A DNA stretch of 64,000 bases from Sulfuricella sp. (GCA_023266195.1 JAHFRP010000009.1:80066-144065); one strand, 5' to 3'. Positions 35,142-44,050 are shown, counted from the stretch's first letter. Translations and numbers: made by a program. The notes: generated by a model not told the origin, from the letters alone.

Positions 35142-35262
35142 ACCGCAGAGGACGCGGAGGGCGCAGAGGAAAAACAAGTGCTAATGAATCTTCACCAATG
35201 CATCCTTCAGGCAAGTGCCTTATGGCGTGCAAGCCTTTGAGTTCCTCCGCGTCCTCCGCGGT
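35142..35262. repeat. ACCGCAGAGGACGCGG palindromic repeat, copy 1
   Basis: The left arm (35142-35170) and the right arm (about 35243-35262, imperfect reverse complement) enclose a 72-base centre that contains CTAATGAATC and similar unstructured DNA. It fills the cusC-cusB gap. Another copy is at 51986-52059. It separates two genes that are usually adjacent. Confidence 0.85.
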
Positions 35263-35280
35263 TCAAATGAGGGTTTTAGG

Positions 35281-36672
35281 ATGAACAAGGGTATTGGCAT
35301 CACACTCGCAGCCTTCCTCGTCGCCGGAGCGCTGGGCGCGGGTTACTGGCTGGGAGCGAAGGGAACGGGCGGGCAGGTAAAACCGGCGGCCCAGGCTGCC
35401 GCCGGCGTAGCGCCGGCACAGCAGGAACGCAAAATCCTGTTCTACCGCAACCCGATGGGGCTGCCCGACACCTCGACCACACCGAAGAAAGATTCGATGG
35501 GGATGGACTACATCCCGGTCTACGAGGGCGAGGAGGAAGCCGGCCGCCAAGTCAGGGTCAGCCCCGAGAAAATCCAGAAACTCGGCGTGCGCACCGAGAT
35601 CGCGAGCTTGCGCGACCTGACGCGCATCGTCCACGCCGTCGGCCGGGTCGAGGCCGACGAGCGGCTCTCCTACACCATCGCGCCCAAGTTCGAGGGCTGG
35701 ATCGAGAAACTGCACGTCAACACCACCGGCCAGCCGGTGAGGCGCGGCCAGCCGCTGCTGGAAGTGTACAGCCCGGAGCTGGTGTCGGCGCAGAAGGAGT
35801 ACGCAATCGCCGCCCAAGGCCGGCAGGACCTGCGCAACGCCGGCCCCGAAGCCCAGGCCGGCATGCAGCAGCTGGCCGAAGCCAGCCTGACCCGCCTGAA
35901 GAACTGGGACATCTCCGACGACCAACTGCGCGCCCTGAGCACGGGCGGCGAAGCCCGGCGCACGCTCACCCTGCGCTCGCCGGTGAACGGCGTGGTGATC
36001 GAGAAAAAGGCGGTGCAGGGCATGCGCTTCAACCCCGGCGACGTGCTTTATCAGATCGTCGATGTATCTTCGGTATGGATCATCGCCGACCTGTTCGAGC
36101 AGGATCTGGCGCTGGTCAAACCCGGCCAGACCGCCAGGGTGAAGGTCAACGCCTATCCCGGCCGGGAATTCAGCGCGAAAGTGACCTACGTCTACCCCAC
36201 CCTCAACGCCCCGACCCGCACCGTGCCGGTACGCCTGGAACTCGCCAATCCCGGCGGCCTGCTTAAACCGGCGATGTACGCCGACATCGAACTGGCTGCG
36301 CCGGGCAGGGGCAAGGTGCTGACCGTGCCCACCTCGGCGGTGATCTTCGGCGGCACGCGCCAGACCGTGCTGGTCGAACTGGCCGAAGGCCGCTTCGAGC
36401 CGCGCGAAGTGAAGCTCGGCATGCAGGGGAAGGATTATGTCGAGGTGCTGGAGGGGGTGGGCGAAGGCGAAAAAGTGGTGGTGTCGGCCAACTTCCTGAT
36501 CGACTCGGAAAGCAACCTCAAGGCGGCGGTGAGCGGGTTCGGCGGGCAGGACTTACCCCCCCCTTTGAAAAAGGGGGGCGAGGGGGGATTTTCCGCGCAA
36601 CAAAATCCCCCCCAACCCCCCTTTGATAAAGGGGGGAGCACGCAGCCCGTGCCGAGGCGAGGAGACCACTAA
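35281..36672 (+). CDS. cusB: RND efflux membrane-fusion protein CusB, with repeat-derived C terminus
   Basis: CusB links the inner-membrane pump to the outer-membrane channel. The 463-residue protein has a signal anchor, then a heavy-metal-binding YHS-like segment (RNPMGLPDTSTTPKKDSMGM, then DYIPVY), the lipoyl/hairpin region and beta-barrel domain. The last 38 residues are derived from a palindromic repeat (36556-36637): DLPPPLKKGGEGGF and NPPQPPFDKGG. The normal end would be near NLKAAVSGF. ATG 35281 is chosen for its start of the hydrophobic anchor. cusA starts immediately after the stop. Confidence 0.9.
   Translation: MNKGIGITLAAFLVAGALGAGYWLGAKGTGGQVKPAAQAAAGVAPAQQERKILFYRNPMGLPDTSTTPKKDSMGMDYIPVYEGEEEAGRQVRVSPEKIQKLGVRTEIASLRDLTRIVHAVGRVEADERLSYTIAPKFEGWIEKLHVNTTGQPVRRGQPLLEVYSPELVSAQKEYAIAAQGRQDLRNAGPEAQAGMQQLAEASLTRLKNWDISDDQLRALSTGGEARRTLTLRSPVNGVVIEKKAVQGMRFNPGDVLYQIVDVSSVWIIADLFEQDLALVKPGQTARVKVNAYPGREFSAKVTYVYPTLNAPTRTVPVRLELANPGGLLKPAMYADIELAAPGRGKVLTVPTSAVIFGGTRQTVLVELAEGRFEPREVKLGMQGKDYVEVLEGVGEGEKVVVSANFLIDSESNLKAAVSGFGGQDLPPPLKKGGEGGFSAQQNPPQPPFDKGGSTQPVPRRGDH
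36556..36637. repeat. CCCCCCTTTGAAAAAGGGGGG repeat inside cusB
   Basis: A C-run/G-run hairpin unit occurs twice in inverted order with an A/T-rich centre (left unit 36556-36577, right unit about 36605-36637). The same family occurs at 57844-57940 in non-coding DNA. Here it is read through in frame at the 3' end of cusB and provides most of the last 38 codons. Confidence 0.9.
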
Positions 36673-39600
36673 ATGCTCAACCGCCTCATCGAATGGTCGG
36701 CGCGCAACGTCTTCCTGGTGCTGCTGGCCACTTTCGCCATCGTCGCCGGCGGCGTCTACGCCGTGCTCAAGACGCCGCTCGACGCCCTGCCCGACCTGTC
36801 CGACGCACAGGTCATCGTCTACACCGAGTATTCCGGCCAGGCGCCGCAGGTGGTGGAGGACCAGGTCACCTACCCGCTCACCACGGCCATGCTGTCGGTG
36901 CCGAAATCCAAGGTGGTGCGCGGCTTTTCGTTCTTCGGCGCGTCGTTCGTCTATGTGATTTTCGAGGACGGCACCGACATTTACTGGGCGCGTTCGCGGG
37001 TGCTGGAATACCTCAGCTTCGCCGCCGGCCGCCTGCCGAAAAACGTGACGCCGCAGTTGGGGCCGGACGCGACCGGCGTGGGCTGGGTCTACCAGTACGC
37101 GGTGCTGGCGAAAAACCGGTCCCTGGCCGAGCTGCGCACCCTGCAGGACTGGTTCCTGCGCTACCAGCTCACCAAGGCGCCGGGCGTGGCCGAAGTCGCC
37201 GGCATCGGCGGTTTCGTCCAGCAATACCAGGTGGTGGTCGATCCGCGCAAGCTGCAGGCCTACGGCGTGCCGCTCGCCAGCGTGACCCAGGTGATCCGCG
37301 ATTCCAACCGCGACGTCGGCGGCCGGGTGGTGGAAATGGCCGAAACCGAGTACATGGTGCGCGGCCGCGGCTATCTGCGCGGCAAGGAAGACCTGGAACA
37401 GCTCATGGTCAAATCCGAGCGCGGCGTGCCGGTGAGGATTTCCGACATCGCACGGGTCGAGATCGGCCCCGACGAGCGGCGCGGCCTGACCGAACTCAAC
37501 GGCGAAGGAGAGGTGGTGTCGGGCATCGCCATGGCACGCTACGGGCAAAACGCGCTGGAGGTGATCGCCAACGTCAAGGCCAAGATCGCGGAGGTCGCCA
37601 GCGGCCTGCCGGAAGGCGTCAGGATAGAGACCGTATACGACCGCTCCGACCTGATCTACCGCGCCATCGCCAATCTCAGGAGCACGCTCTTAGAGGAATC
37701 CGCCATCGTCGCCCTGGTGTGCGTGCTGTTCCTGCTGCATGTGCGGAGCGCGCTGGTCGCCATCGTCATGCTGCCGGTGGGCGTGCTGATCGCCTTCATC
37801 GCCATGCGGCTGTTGGGCATGAACTCCAACATCATGAGCCTGGGCGGCATCGCCATCGCCATCGGCGCAATGGTGGACGCGGCCATTGTCATGATCGAAA
37901 ACGCGCACAAGCATCTGGAACGGCTGGAAGCACCCTCTCCCCAACCCCTCTCCCGCGGACGGGAGAGGGGCGCCGATTCCCCTCTCCCGCTTGCGGGAGA
38001 GAGGCCAGGGGAGAGGGAGGCAACCCGGAATTCGCGCTTCCACGCCATCGTCACAGCCTGCCGCGAGGTCGGCCCGGCGCTGTTTTTCTCGCTGCTGATC
38101 ATCACCGTTTCCTTCCTGCCGGTGTTCACGCTCGAAGCGCAGGAAGGGCGATTGTTCGCGCCGCTCGCCTACACCAAGACCTTCGCCATGGCCGGCGCGG
38201 CGCTGCTGTCGGTCACCCTGGTGCCGGTGCTGATGCTGCTGTTCATTCGCGGACGCATCCTGCCGGAGGCGGAAAACCCGGTGAACCGCGTCCTGATCCG
38301 GCTCTACCGGCCGGTAATCGCTTGGGTGATGCGCTGGAAGAAGCTCACTATCGCGCTGGCGCTGGCGGCCATGGCCGCGAGCCTCTATCCGGCGCTGAAG
38401 CTGGGCAGCGAATTCATGCCCACCCTCAACGAGGGCACGCTGTTTTACATGCCCACCGGCCTGCCGGCGATGTCGGTGACCAAGGCGGCGGAGCTGCTGC
38501 AAACCCAGAACAAGATCATCAAGAGTTTCCCTGAAGTCGCCTCGGTGTTCGGCAAGGCGGGACGCGCGCAGACCGCCACCGACCCGGCGCCGCTGGAGAT
38601 GTTCGAGACCATCGTCAACCTCAAGCCCGAAGCCGAATGGCGGCCCAGCATGACGATAGCCAAGCTGACCGCCGAACTCGACCGCGCGCTGCAAATCCCC
38701 GGCATTTCCAACGCCTGGACCATGCCGATCAAGGCGCGCATCGACATGCTCTCCACCGGCATCCGCACGCCCGTCGGCATCAAGGTGTTCGGCAAAGATC
38801 TGGCAGGCATGGAGAAGCTGGCGAAGGAAATCGAAGCGGTGGTAAAGCAAGTGCCGGGCACCACTTCCGCCTATGCCGAGCGCATCACCGGCGGCCTGTA
38901 CCTCGACATCGAGCCCGACCGCGCACAGCTGGCGCGCTATGGCCTGTCGGTGGGCGAATTGCAGGACGTGATCGGCACCGCGCTGGGCGGCGAGATGGTG
39001 ACCACCACGGTGGAAGGCCGCGAACGCTTCGGCGTCAGCGTGCGCTATCCGCGCGAGCTGCGTTCCGACCCGCAGGGCATCGCGACGCAAGTGCTGGTGC
39101 CGGTTGCGGGCAGCATGGGTGGCGCGCCGGCCATGGTGCCGCTAGGCCAGCTGGCCAGGGTCGCGGTCGTGCGCGGCGCGCCGGCGATCCGCACCGAAAA
39201 CGCCCTGCTTTCCGCCTATATCTACGTCGATATCCGCGACCGCGACATCGGCGGCTACGTGCACGATGCGCAGCAGGCGGTGCGCGACAAGATCAAATTC
39301 CCGCCCGGCTATTACGCCGTCTGGAGCGGCCAGTTCGAGTACATGCAGCGCGCCTTGGAAAAGCTCAAGATCGTGCTGCCGCTGACCATGGCGATCATTT
39401 TCGTGCTGCTCTACCTCAACTTCCGCCGCCTCACCGAAACCCTGATCGTGATGCTGTCAGTGCCGTTCTCCCTGGTCGGCGGCATCTGGCTGATGTGGGC
39501 GCTGGGCTACAATCTGTCGGTGGCGGTCGCGGTGGGCTTCATCGCGCTGGCCGGGGTGGCGGCGGAAACCGGCGTGGTGATGCTGATCTACCTCGACGCC

Positions 39601-39909
39601 GCCCTCAACGAAATCAAGGCCCGGCGCGCCGCGGAGGGCAAAAAGCTCGAACCGGCCGACCTCTACGCCGCAGTGATGGAAGGCGCGGTGGAGCGGGTGC
39701 GGCCGAAAATGATGACGGTGGTGGCGATCATGGCCGGCCTGCTGCCGATCATGTGGTCGAGCGGCACCGGCTCCGAGGTGATGAGCCGCATCGCCGCGCC
39801 GATGGTGGGCGGCATGATTTCCTCGACGATATTGACGCTGGCGGTGATCCCGGCGATCTATGCGCTGGTGAAGGAATGGATGCTGTTCAGACGGCCACAG
39901 AACCCGTAG
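36673..39909 (+). CDS. cusA: Heavy-metal efflux RND transporter CusA, with in-frame repeat in a cytoplasmic loop
   Basis: CusA is the proton-driven inner-membrane pump for Cu(I)/Ag(I). The 1078-residue protein has 12 membrane segments, and the HME-RND hallmark regions are present: DLSDAQVIVYTEY, FEDGTDIYWARSRVLEYL, GAMVDAAIVMIENAHKHLE and GSEFMPTLNEGTL. Residues 421-449 are encoded by a palindromic repeat (37933-38018), between MIENAHKHLE and REVGPALFFSLL. This is the variable cytoplasmic loop before TM6 in relatives, so function may be kept. A CzcA function cannot be excluded; CusF favours copper/silver. It starts directly after the cusB stop. Confidence 0.93.
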   Translation: MLNRLIEWSARNVFLVLLATFAIVAGGVYAVLKTPLDALPDLSDAQVIVYTEYSGQAPQVVEDQVTYPLTTAMLSVPKSKVVRGFSFFGASFVYVIFEDGTDIYWARSRVLEYLSFAAGRLPKNVTPQLGPDATGVGWVYQYAVLAKNRSLAELRTLQDWFLRYQLTKAPGVAEVAGIGGFVQQYQVVVDPRKLQAYGVPLASVTQVIRDSNRDVGGRVVEMAETEYMVRGRGYLRGKEDLEQLMVKSERGVPVRISDIARVEIGPDERRGLTELNGEGEVVSGIAMARYGQNALEVIANVKAKIAEVASGLPEGVRIETVYDRSDLIYRAIANLRSTLLEESAIVALVCVLFLLHVRSALVAIVMLPVGVLIAFIAMRLLGMNSNIMSLGGIAIAIGAMVDAAIVMIENAHKHLERLEAPSPQPLSRGRERGADSPLPLAGERPGEREATRNSRFHAIVTACREVGPALFFSLLIITVSFLPVFTLEAQEGRLFAPLAYTKTFAMAGAALLSVTLVPVLMLLFIRGRILPEAENPVNRVLIRLYRPVIAWVMRWKKLTIALALAAMAASLYPALKLGSEFMPTLNEGTLFYMPTGLPAMSVTKAAELLQTQNKIIKSFPEVASVFGKAGRAQTATDPAPLEMFETIVNLKPEAEWRPSMTIAKLTAELDRALQIPGISNAWTMPIKARIDMLSTGIRTPVGIKVFGKDLAGMEKLAKEIEAVVKQVPGTTSAYAERITGGLYLDIEPDRAQLARYGLSVGELQDVIGTALGGEMVTTTVEGRERFGVSVRYPRELRSDPQGIATQVLVPVAGSMGGAPAMVPLGQLARVAVVRGAPAIRTENALLSAYIYVDIRDRDIGGYVHDAQQAVRDKIKFPPGYYAVWSGQFEYMQRALEKLKIVLPLTMAIIFVLLYLNFRRLTETLIVMLSVPFSLVGGIWLMWALGYNLSVAVAVGFIALAGVAAETGVVMLIYLDAALNEIKARRAAEGKKLEPADLYAAVMEGAVERVRPKMMTVVAIMAGLLPIMWSSGTGSEVMSRIAAPMVGGMISSTILTLAVIPAIYALVKEWMLFRRPQNP
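37933..38018. repeat. CCCTCTCCCC palindromic repeat inside cusA
   Basis: Left CCCTCTCCCCAACCCC and right GGCCAGGGGAGAGGG ends flank CCTCTCCCGC/GCGGGAGAG units in mirrored order, making a nested palindrome. It is read in frame. Same family as 9698-9796 and 55643-55806. Confidence 0.9.
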
Positions 39910-39975
39910 GATGCGGTGAGCCTGCGAACCGCATCGATCGCGAACCATGTGGTTCCTTCGTCGCCGCATCCTACG
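39906..39975. repeat. GTAGGATGCGGT palindromic repeat after cusA
   Basis: GTAGGATGCGGTGAGC at the cusA stop and CCGCATCCTAC at about 39963-39974 form the outer stem; GCGAACCGCA and TGGTTC units occur inside. It begins inside the cusA stop codon (TAG, 39907-39909), so it may define the 3' end of the copper operon. Confidence 0.75.
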
Positions 39976-40276
39976 GTTCCGGGCTTCCTCCATCCGATTA
40001 TCGCCGGGGCAGCGAGGCGCTAAGCTCGCTGTCGGTAATCATCAATTCAGCGTTGCCGAAAAGACTGAAACTTTCCATCGATTAACGTTTTCCAACAATT
40101 GTTATGAACTTATCGTTCGGCGGCGCACGGGCCATTGCCACAGTGCCGGAGATCGGCCTGTCGGGCAAGGTACTTTACCTGCGTCGACGGTGACCAATGC
40201 GTTGTGGCCAAGGCACGCCAGGGTGCCGGAGAATTGGGATGATTCGCTTGATTGACGCATGGACAGGAGAACGGCG
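39976..40276. other. Gap between cusA and the SHOCT gene
   Basis: After the repeat there are 300 bp without a supported gene. A short Cys-containing frame ending near 40252 (RYFTCVDGDQCVVAKARQGA) is protein-like but has no convincing start, and the piece before it is in another frame (from ATG 40103). It may be a frameshifted small gene or coincidence. Confidence 0.35.
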
Positions 40277-40513
40277 ATGTGGGGTTACATGGGTAACTAT
40301 AATTGGGACGGCGGCTGGGCCTGGATGGGCCTCGGCATGATCGGCATGTTGCTGTTCTGGATTCTGCTGATCGTCGCCATTATGGCGCTGGCGAAGAGCA
40401 TGTGGGGCCCCGGAAAGGAGAAAACGCCGCTCGATATCCTGAAGGAACGCTATGCTCGAGGGGAAATCGAGCGCGAGGAATTCGAACAGAAAAAGGGCGA
40501 TCTTGGCGGCTGA
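40277..40513 (+). CDS. Small membrane protein with SHOCT domain
   Basis: The 78-residue protein has a Gly/Trp-rich N terminus, one membrane segment (LGMIGMLLFWILLIVAIMAL), and a SHOCT motif (PLDILKERYARGEIEREEFE) at the C terminus. Such proteins are frequent next to copper-efflux genes, but their role is unknown. ATG 40277 follows AGGAGAACGGCG; the ATG at 40259 would add six residues. It is in the same orientation as cusA, but 370 bp away. Confidence 0.85.
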   Translation: MWGYMGNYNWDGGWAWMGLGMIGMLLFWILLIVAIMALAKSMWGPGKEKTPLDILKERYARGEIEREEFEQKKGDLGG

Positions 40514-40819
40514 TCGCTACGCGGCGACATCGGCATCCGTAAGGGCGCTTGCACCCATACAGCCTTGCTGAAACGGCCTAGGAGCCTGTCGGACTTAAAG
40601 GAAATCGGCTGCAAATCCGCCTGGCCGGCCCATATTTCGCCGCTTTCTTGGTCAATAGAACAACTATTGACCTGCAAAACCGGCAAAATCCGTCCTCGCC
40701 CAGCCGAATTTTCGCTTCGATTCTTCAAGTCCGACAGGCTCCTAGAAACACTATCCGGGTGAAAACCGGCCCGATCCATTATAATTTTCCTTGTCATCAG
40801 CCCTCCAAGGAAATATGCC
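40514..40819. other. Gap between the SHOCT and DUF302 genes
   Basis: These 306 bp are mostly the MITE-like element at 40578-40745. The remaining 70 bp on the right should hold the promoter and ribosome-binding site (AAGGAAAT) of the DUF302 gene. There is no gene. Confidence 0.7.
40578..40745. mobile_element. MITE-like element with 19-bp terminal inverted repeats
   Basis: CTAGGAGCCTGTCGGACTT at 40578-40596 and its perfect reverse complement at 40727-40745 bound a 168-bp element. The centre holds an inverted repeat near CAATAGAACAACTATTG. No transposase is present. It is the third element of this general form in the window, each with different terminal sequences. Confidence 0.88.
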
Positions 40820-41203
40820 ATGTACGGATTCAGCACGCAGCTCTGCATCCCCTTCGACGCCGCCGTGGAAAAAACCATCGGCGCCCTGAAACAGGAAGGC
40901 TTCGGCGTCCTCACCGACATCGACGTGAAAGCCACGATGAAGGCCAAGCTCAATATCGACGGCCGCCCCTACCGCATCCTCGGCGCCTGCAACCCGCCGC
41001 TGGCGCATCGCGCCATCGAGGCCGATCCCGACATCGGCCTGCTGCTGCCGTGCAACGTGGTGGTGCGCGAAGAGGCCGACGGCAAGGTCACGGTCGCCTT
41101 CATGGACCCGGCGGCGGTGCTGAAGCTGGTGGAAAAGCCCGGCATCGAAGAGCTGGCGCAGGAAGTGAAAGGCCGCCTGGAGCGGGTGCGCGACAGCCTC
41201 TAA
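40820..41203 (+). CDS. DUF302 family protein
   Basis: The 127-residue protein has the DUF302 pattern: [20 protein letters not shown] at the N terminus, [19 protein letters not shown] and [20 protein letters not shown]. Members are small soluble proteins, often next to thiol or redox genes, without a known reaction. The cysteines at residues 9 and 56 match conserved positions only in part. ATG 40820 follows AAGGAAATATGCC. The next gene, aat, starts 181 bp downstream, after a repeat. Confidence 0.9.
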   Translation: MYGFSTQLCIPFDAAVEKTIGALKQEGFGVLTDIDVKATMKAKLNIDGRPYRILGACNPPLAHRAIEADPDIGLLLPCNVVVREEADGKVTVAFMDPAAVLKLVEKPGIEELAQEVKGRLERVRDSL

Positions 41204-41204
41204 C

Positions 41205-41361
41205 GGTCATGGAGAACCGCTCTCGCACAATGGAACTTGCTCACGCCATGACCGTTTCCCTCACCCCTAACCCTCTCCCAGCACCCGCAAGGAGTGTCCC
41301 CGCCGAGAGCGGCGGCAAAGCCGCTCGCTCTGGCGAGACGGGCGAGGGGGACGAGGTACGC
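41205..41361. repeat. Dispersed repeat, copy 2 of 2 (CATGACCGTTTCCCTC family)
   Basis: It shares ordered identical blocks with 29319-29482. It fills the DUF302-aat gap and ends about 24 bp before the aat start codon, so it occupies the position of the aat promoter and leader. Confidence 0.85.
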
Positions 41362-41384
41362 TTCGCGTGTTTCGTTTTTAGCGC

Positions 41385-42083
41385 GTGATCCCCTGGCTCA
41401 CCACCCAAGACCCGTTCCCGCCGCTGGCATCGGCCCTCTGCGAGCCCAACGGCCTGCTCGCGGCGGGAGCCGACCTGTCGCCGCAACGCCTGGTCGCGGC
41501 CTATCGCCGCGGCATTTTCCCCTGGTTCAACCCCGGCGAGCCCATCCTGTGGTGGAGCCCGGACCCGCGCATGGTGCTGTTTCCCGCCGAGCTGAAAGTG
41601 TCGCGCTCGCTGCAGAAAACGCTGCGGCGCCATGCCTACGGAATCCGCGTCGATCAGGCGTTCCGCGAAGTCATGCAGGGCTGCGCCGAGCCGCGCGACG
41701 GGCACAAGGGCACCTGGATTTCGCCGCAGATGATCGCGGCCTACAGCGAACTGCACCGGCAGGGATACGCCCACTCGGTGGAAACCTGGATCGACGGCAA
41801 ACTGCTCGGCGGCTTGTACGGCATCGCTCTCGGCCGGATGTTCTACGGCGAATCGATGTTCAGCCGGGAGCGCGACGCCTCCAAGATCGCCTTCGTGCAC
41901 CTGGTGAGGCAACTCGCGCGCTGGGGCTTCGGCATGATCGACTGCCAGATGAAGACCGCCCATCTCGCCTCGCTCGGCGCGCGCGAAATCGCCCGCACCG
42001 AATTCGGCGCAACGCTGGCGGAACTGGTAAACTTTCCCGCAATGACCGGCCCCTGGCAGTTCGACCATGACCTTGCTGAATGA
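41385..42083 (+). CDS. aat: Leucyl/phenylalanyl-tRNA-protein transferase
   Basis: Aat adds Leu or Phe from tRNA to proteins with N-terminal Arg or Lys, sending them to ClpAP (N-end rule). The 232-residue protein has the family motifs [58 protein letters not shown] and FGMIDCQM. The start codon is GTG at 41385; the first in-frame residues IPWL fit the family. The last 17 bp overlap the bpt gene. A dispersed repeat lies immediately upstream. Confidence 0.94.
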   Translation: MIPWLTTQDPFPPLASALCEPNGLLAAGADLSPQRLVAAYRRGIFPWFNPGEPILWWSPDPRMVLFPAELKVSRSLQKTLRRHAYGIRVDQAFREVMQGCAEPRDGHKGTWISPQMIAAYSELHRQGYAHSVETWIDGKLLGGLYGIALGRMFYGESMFSRERDASKIAFVHLVRQLARWGFGMIDCQMKTAHLASLGAREIARTEFGATLAELVNFPAMTGPWQFDHDLAE

Positions 42084-42795
42084 CCCATCGCTACGCGAGC
42101 TCCAGTTCTACCTGACTTCCTCGTACCCATGCAGCTACCTGCCGGGCCAAACCGCGCGCTCGCTGGTGGCTACGCCCAACGAGCTGGTGGATACCGCGGT
42201 TTACAGCGAATTGATCGGCCTGGGCTTTCGCCGCAGCGGGATCTACAACTACCGCCCGCAATGCAGCCAGTGCCGGGCCTGCGTGCCGGTGCGGCTGCTG
42301 GTCGACGAATTCCGGCCCAACCGTACCCAGCGCCGCACCCAGAAGGCCCATAACGATCTGGCCGCCGTTGCGCGCCCGCTCGGCTACGACCCCGACCATC
42401 ACGCCCTCTACCAGCGCTACCAGTCGTCGCGCCACACCGGCGGCGGCATGGACCAGGACGACCGGGAGCAGTACGAGCGCTTTTTGCTGCAAAGCAATGT
42501 CGATAGCCACCTGATTGAATTCCGCCAGGACGGTGCTCTGCGCATGGTCAGCCTGATCGACCGGGTGCGCGATGGGCTGTCTTCGGTCTACACGTTTTAC
42601 GAGCCCGACCTGCCGGGCGCCAGCTTCGGCACCTACAACATCCTGTGGCAGGCCGAACTTTGCCGCCAGCTCGGACTGCCCTATCTCTATCTCGGCTACT
42701 GGATCGCCCAAAGCCGCAAAATGGCCTACAAGACCAACTTCCAGCCGCTGGAAGGATTGATCGAAAACAGATGGCAGAAGCTGCCCCGAAACTAA
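42067..42795 (+). CDS. bpt: Aspartate/glutamate leucyltransferase
   Basis: Bpt is the second bacterial N-end-rule transferase and adds Leu to N-terminal Asp or Glu. The 242-residue protein has the conserved [17 protein letters not shown] and the Cys cluster in [12 protein letters not shown]. The later [20 protein letters not shown] is the GNAT-like core. It overlaps aat by 17 bp, so the two are translationally coupled and the pathway is coexpressed. Eukaryotic Ate1 is the alternative family; size and the aat partner favour Bpt. Confidence 0.94.
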   Translation: MTLLNDPSLRELQFYLTSSYPCSYLPGQTARSLVATPNELVDTAVYSELIGLGFRRSGIYNYRPQCSQCRACVPVRLLVDEFRPNRTQRRTQKAHNDLAAVARPLGYDPDHHALYQRYQSSRHTGGGMDQDDREQYERFLLQSNVDSHLIEFRQDGALRMVSLIDRVRDGLSSVYTFYEPDLPGASFGTYNILWQAELCRQLGLPYLYLGYWIAQSRKMAYKTNFQPLEGLIENRWQKLPRN

Positions 42796-42818
42796 CCTGA
42801 GACAACCCGGAATCAAGC

Positions 42819-43613
42819 ATGCGCCAATACCAAGATCTGATGCAGCACGTCCTCGACCACGGCAACAAGAAAAGCGACCGCACCGGCACCGGCACGGTCA
42901 GCGTATTCGGCCACCAGATGCGCTTCGATCTGGCCGAGGGCTTTCCGCTCGTCACCACCAAGAAATGCCATCTCAAGTCGATCGCCCATGAGCTTTTGTG
43001 GTTCCTCAAGGGGGAAACCAACATCCGCTACCTCAAGGAAAACGGCGTCAGCATCTGGGACGAATGGGCCGACGCAAACGGCGAGCTCGGCCCGGTCTAC
43101 GGCTACCAGTGGCGCTCCTGGCCCACCCCGGACGGCCGCCACATCGACCAGATCAGCCAGGTGATCGAGCAGATCAAGGCCACTCCGGATTCGCGCCGGC
43201 TGATCGTTTCCGCCTGGAACGTGGGCGACGTGGACAAGATGAAACTGCCGCCGTGCCATGCCTTCTTCCAGTTCTACGTCGCCGACGGCAAGCTCTCCTG
43301 CCAGCTCTACCAGCGCAGCGCCGACATCTTCCTCGGCGTGCCGTTCAACATCGCCTCCTACGCGCTCCTGACCATGATGGTGGCGCAGGTGTGCGGCCTC
43401 GCGCCGGGCGACTTCGTCCACACCCTGGGCGACGCCCATTTGTACCTGAACCACATGGAACAGACCGCCTTGCAGCTCTCGCGCGAACCACGGCCGCTGC
43501 CGAAGATGGCGATCAATCCGGAGGTGAAGAATATTTTCGATTTCAGGTACGAAGATTTCACCCTCGAAGGCTACGACCCGCATCCGGTGATCAAGGCGCC
43601 GGTGGCGGTGTGA
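42819..43613 (+). CDS. thyA: Thymidylate synthase
   Basis: ThyA makes dTMP from dUMP with methylene-tetrahydrofolate. The 264-residue length is that of E. coli ThyA. Motifs are [39 protein letters not shown], the catalytic Cys in [12 protein letters not shown], and [19 protein letters not shown]. It starts 23 bp after bpt, and the folate pathway continues with folA nearby. The cupin gene begins 5 bp after its stop. Confidence 0.97.
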   Translation: MRQYQDLMQHVLDHGNKKSDRTGTGTVSVFGHQMRFDLAEGFPLVTTKKCHLKSIAHELLWFLKGETNIRYLKENGVSIWDEWADANGELGPVYGYQWRSWPTPDGRHIDQISQVIEQIKATPDSRRLIVSAWNVGDVDKMKLPPCHAFFQFYVADGKLSCQLYQRSADIFLGVPFNIASYALLTMMVAQVCGLAPGDFVHTLGDAHLYLNHMEQTALQLSREPRPLPKMAINPEVKNIFDFRYEDFTLEGYDPHPVIKAPVAV

Positions 43614-43618
43614 CGAAA

Positions 43619-44050
43619 ATGCGCCTGGCCCTTCACACTTCGATCATCGCGCTGGCCCTGTGCCTGCCACTCGGCGCGCCGGCGCTGGACAGCACTCCCG
43701 CCGTCACCGTCGCGCCGCTGCTGAAAACGACCAGCAGCTGGGACGGCAAACCGATCGTCTACCCGACAGGCCAGGCCGAAGTCACCGGGCTGTTGATTGA
43801 GATCGCCCCCGGCGGCGAAACCGGGTGGCACGAGCACCCCGTTCCCTCGTTCGCGTTCATGCTCGACGGCGAACTGGAAATCACACTCAAAAACGGCCAG
43901 GTGAAGCGCCTGCATGCCGGCGATGCGCTGGCCGAAGTGGTCGATACGCCGCACAATGGCCGCAACGTCGGCGACCGCCCGGTGAAGATCGTGGTGTTTT
44001 ACGCCGGCACGGTCGGCAAGGCGCTGACGCTCTCGCATCCGGCGCCGTAG
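43619..44050 (+). CDS. Secreted cupin-domain protein
   Basis: The 143-residue protein has a signal peptide (TSIIALALCLPLGAPA) and a single cupin barrel with the metal-ligand pattern GWHEHPVPSFAFMLDGELEI and the second motif AVVDTPHNGRN. It may bind a metal ion and a small ligand in the periplasm; the substrate is not evident. ATG 43619 lies 5 bp after thyA, so it is cotranscribed. The longer frame from 42998 overlaps thyA and is not real. Confidence 0.82.
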   Translation: MRLALHTSIIALALCLPLGAPALDSTPAVTVAPLLKTTSSWDGKPIVYPTGQAEVTGLLIEIAPGGETGWHEHPVPSFAFMLDGELEITLKNGQVKRLHAGDALAEVVDTPHNGRNVGDRPVKIVVFYAGTVGKALTLSHPAP

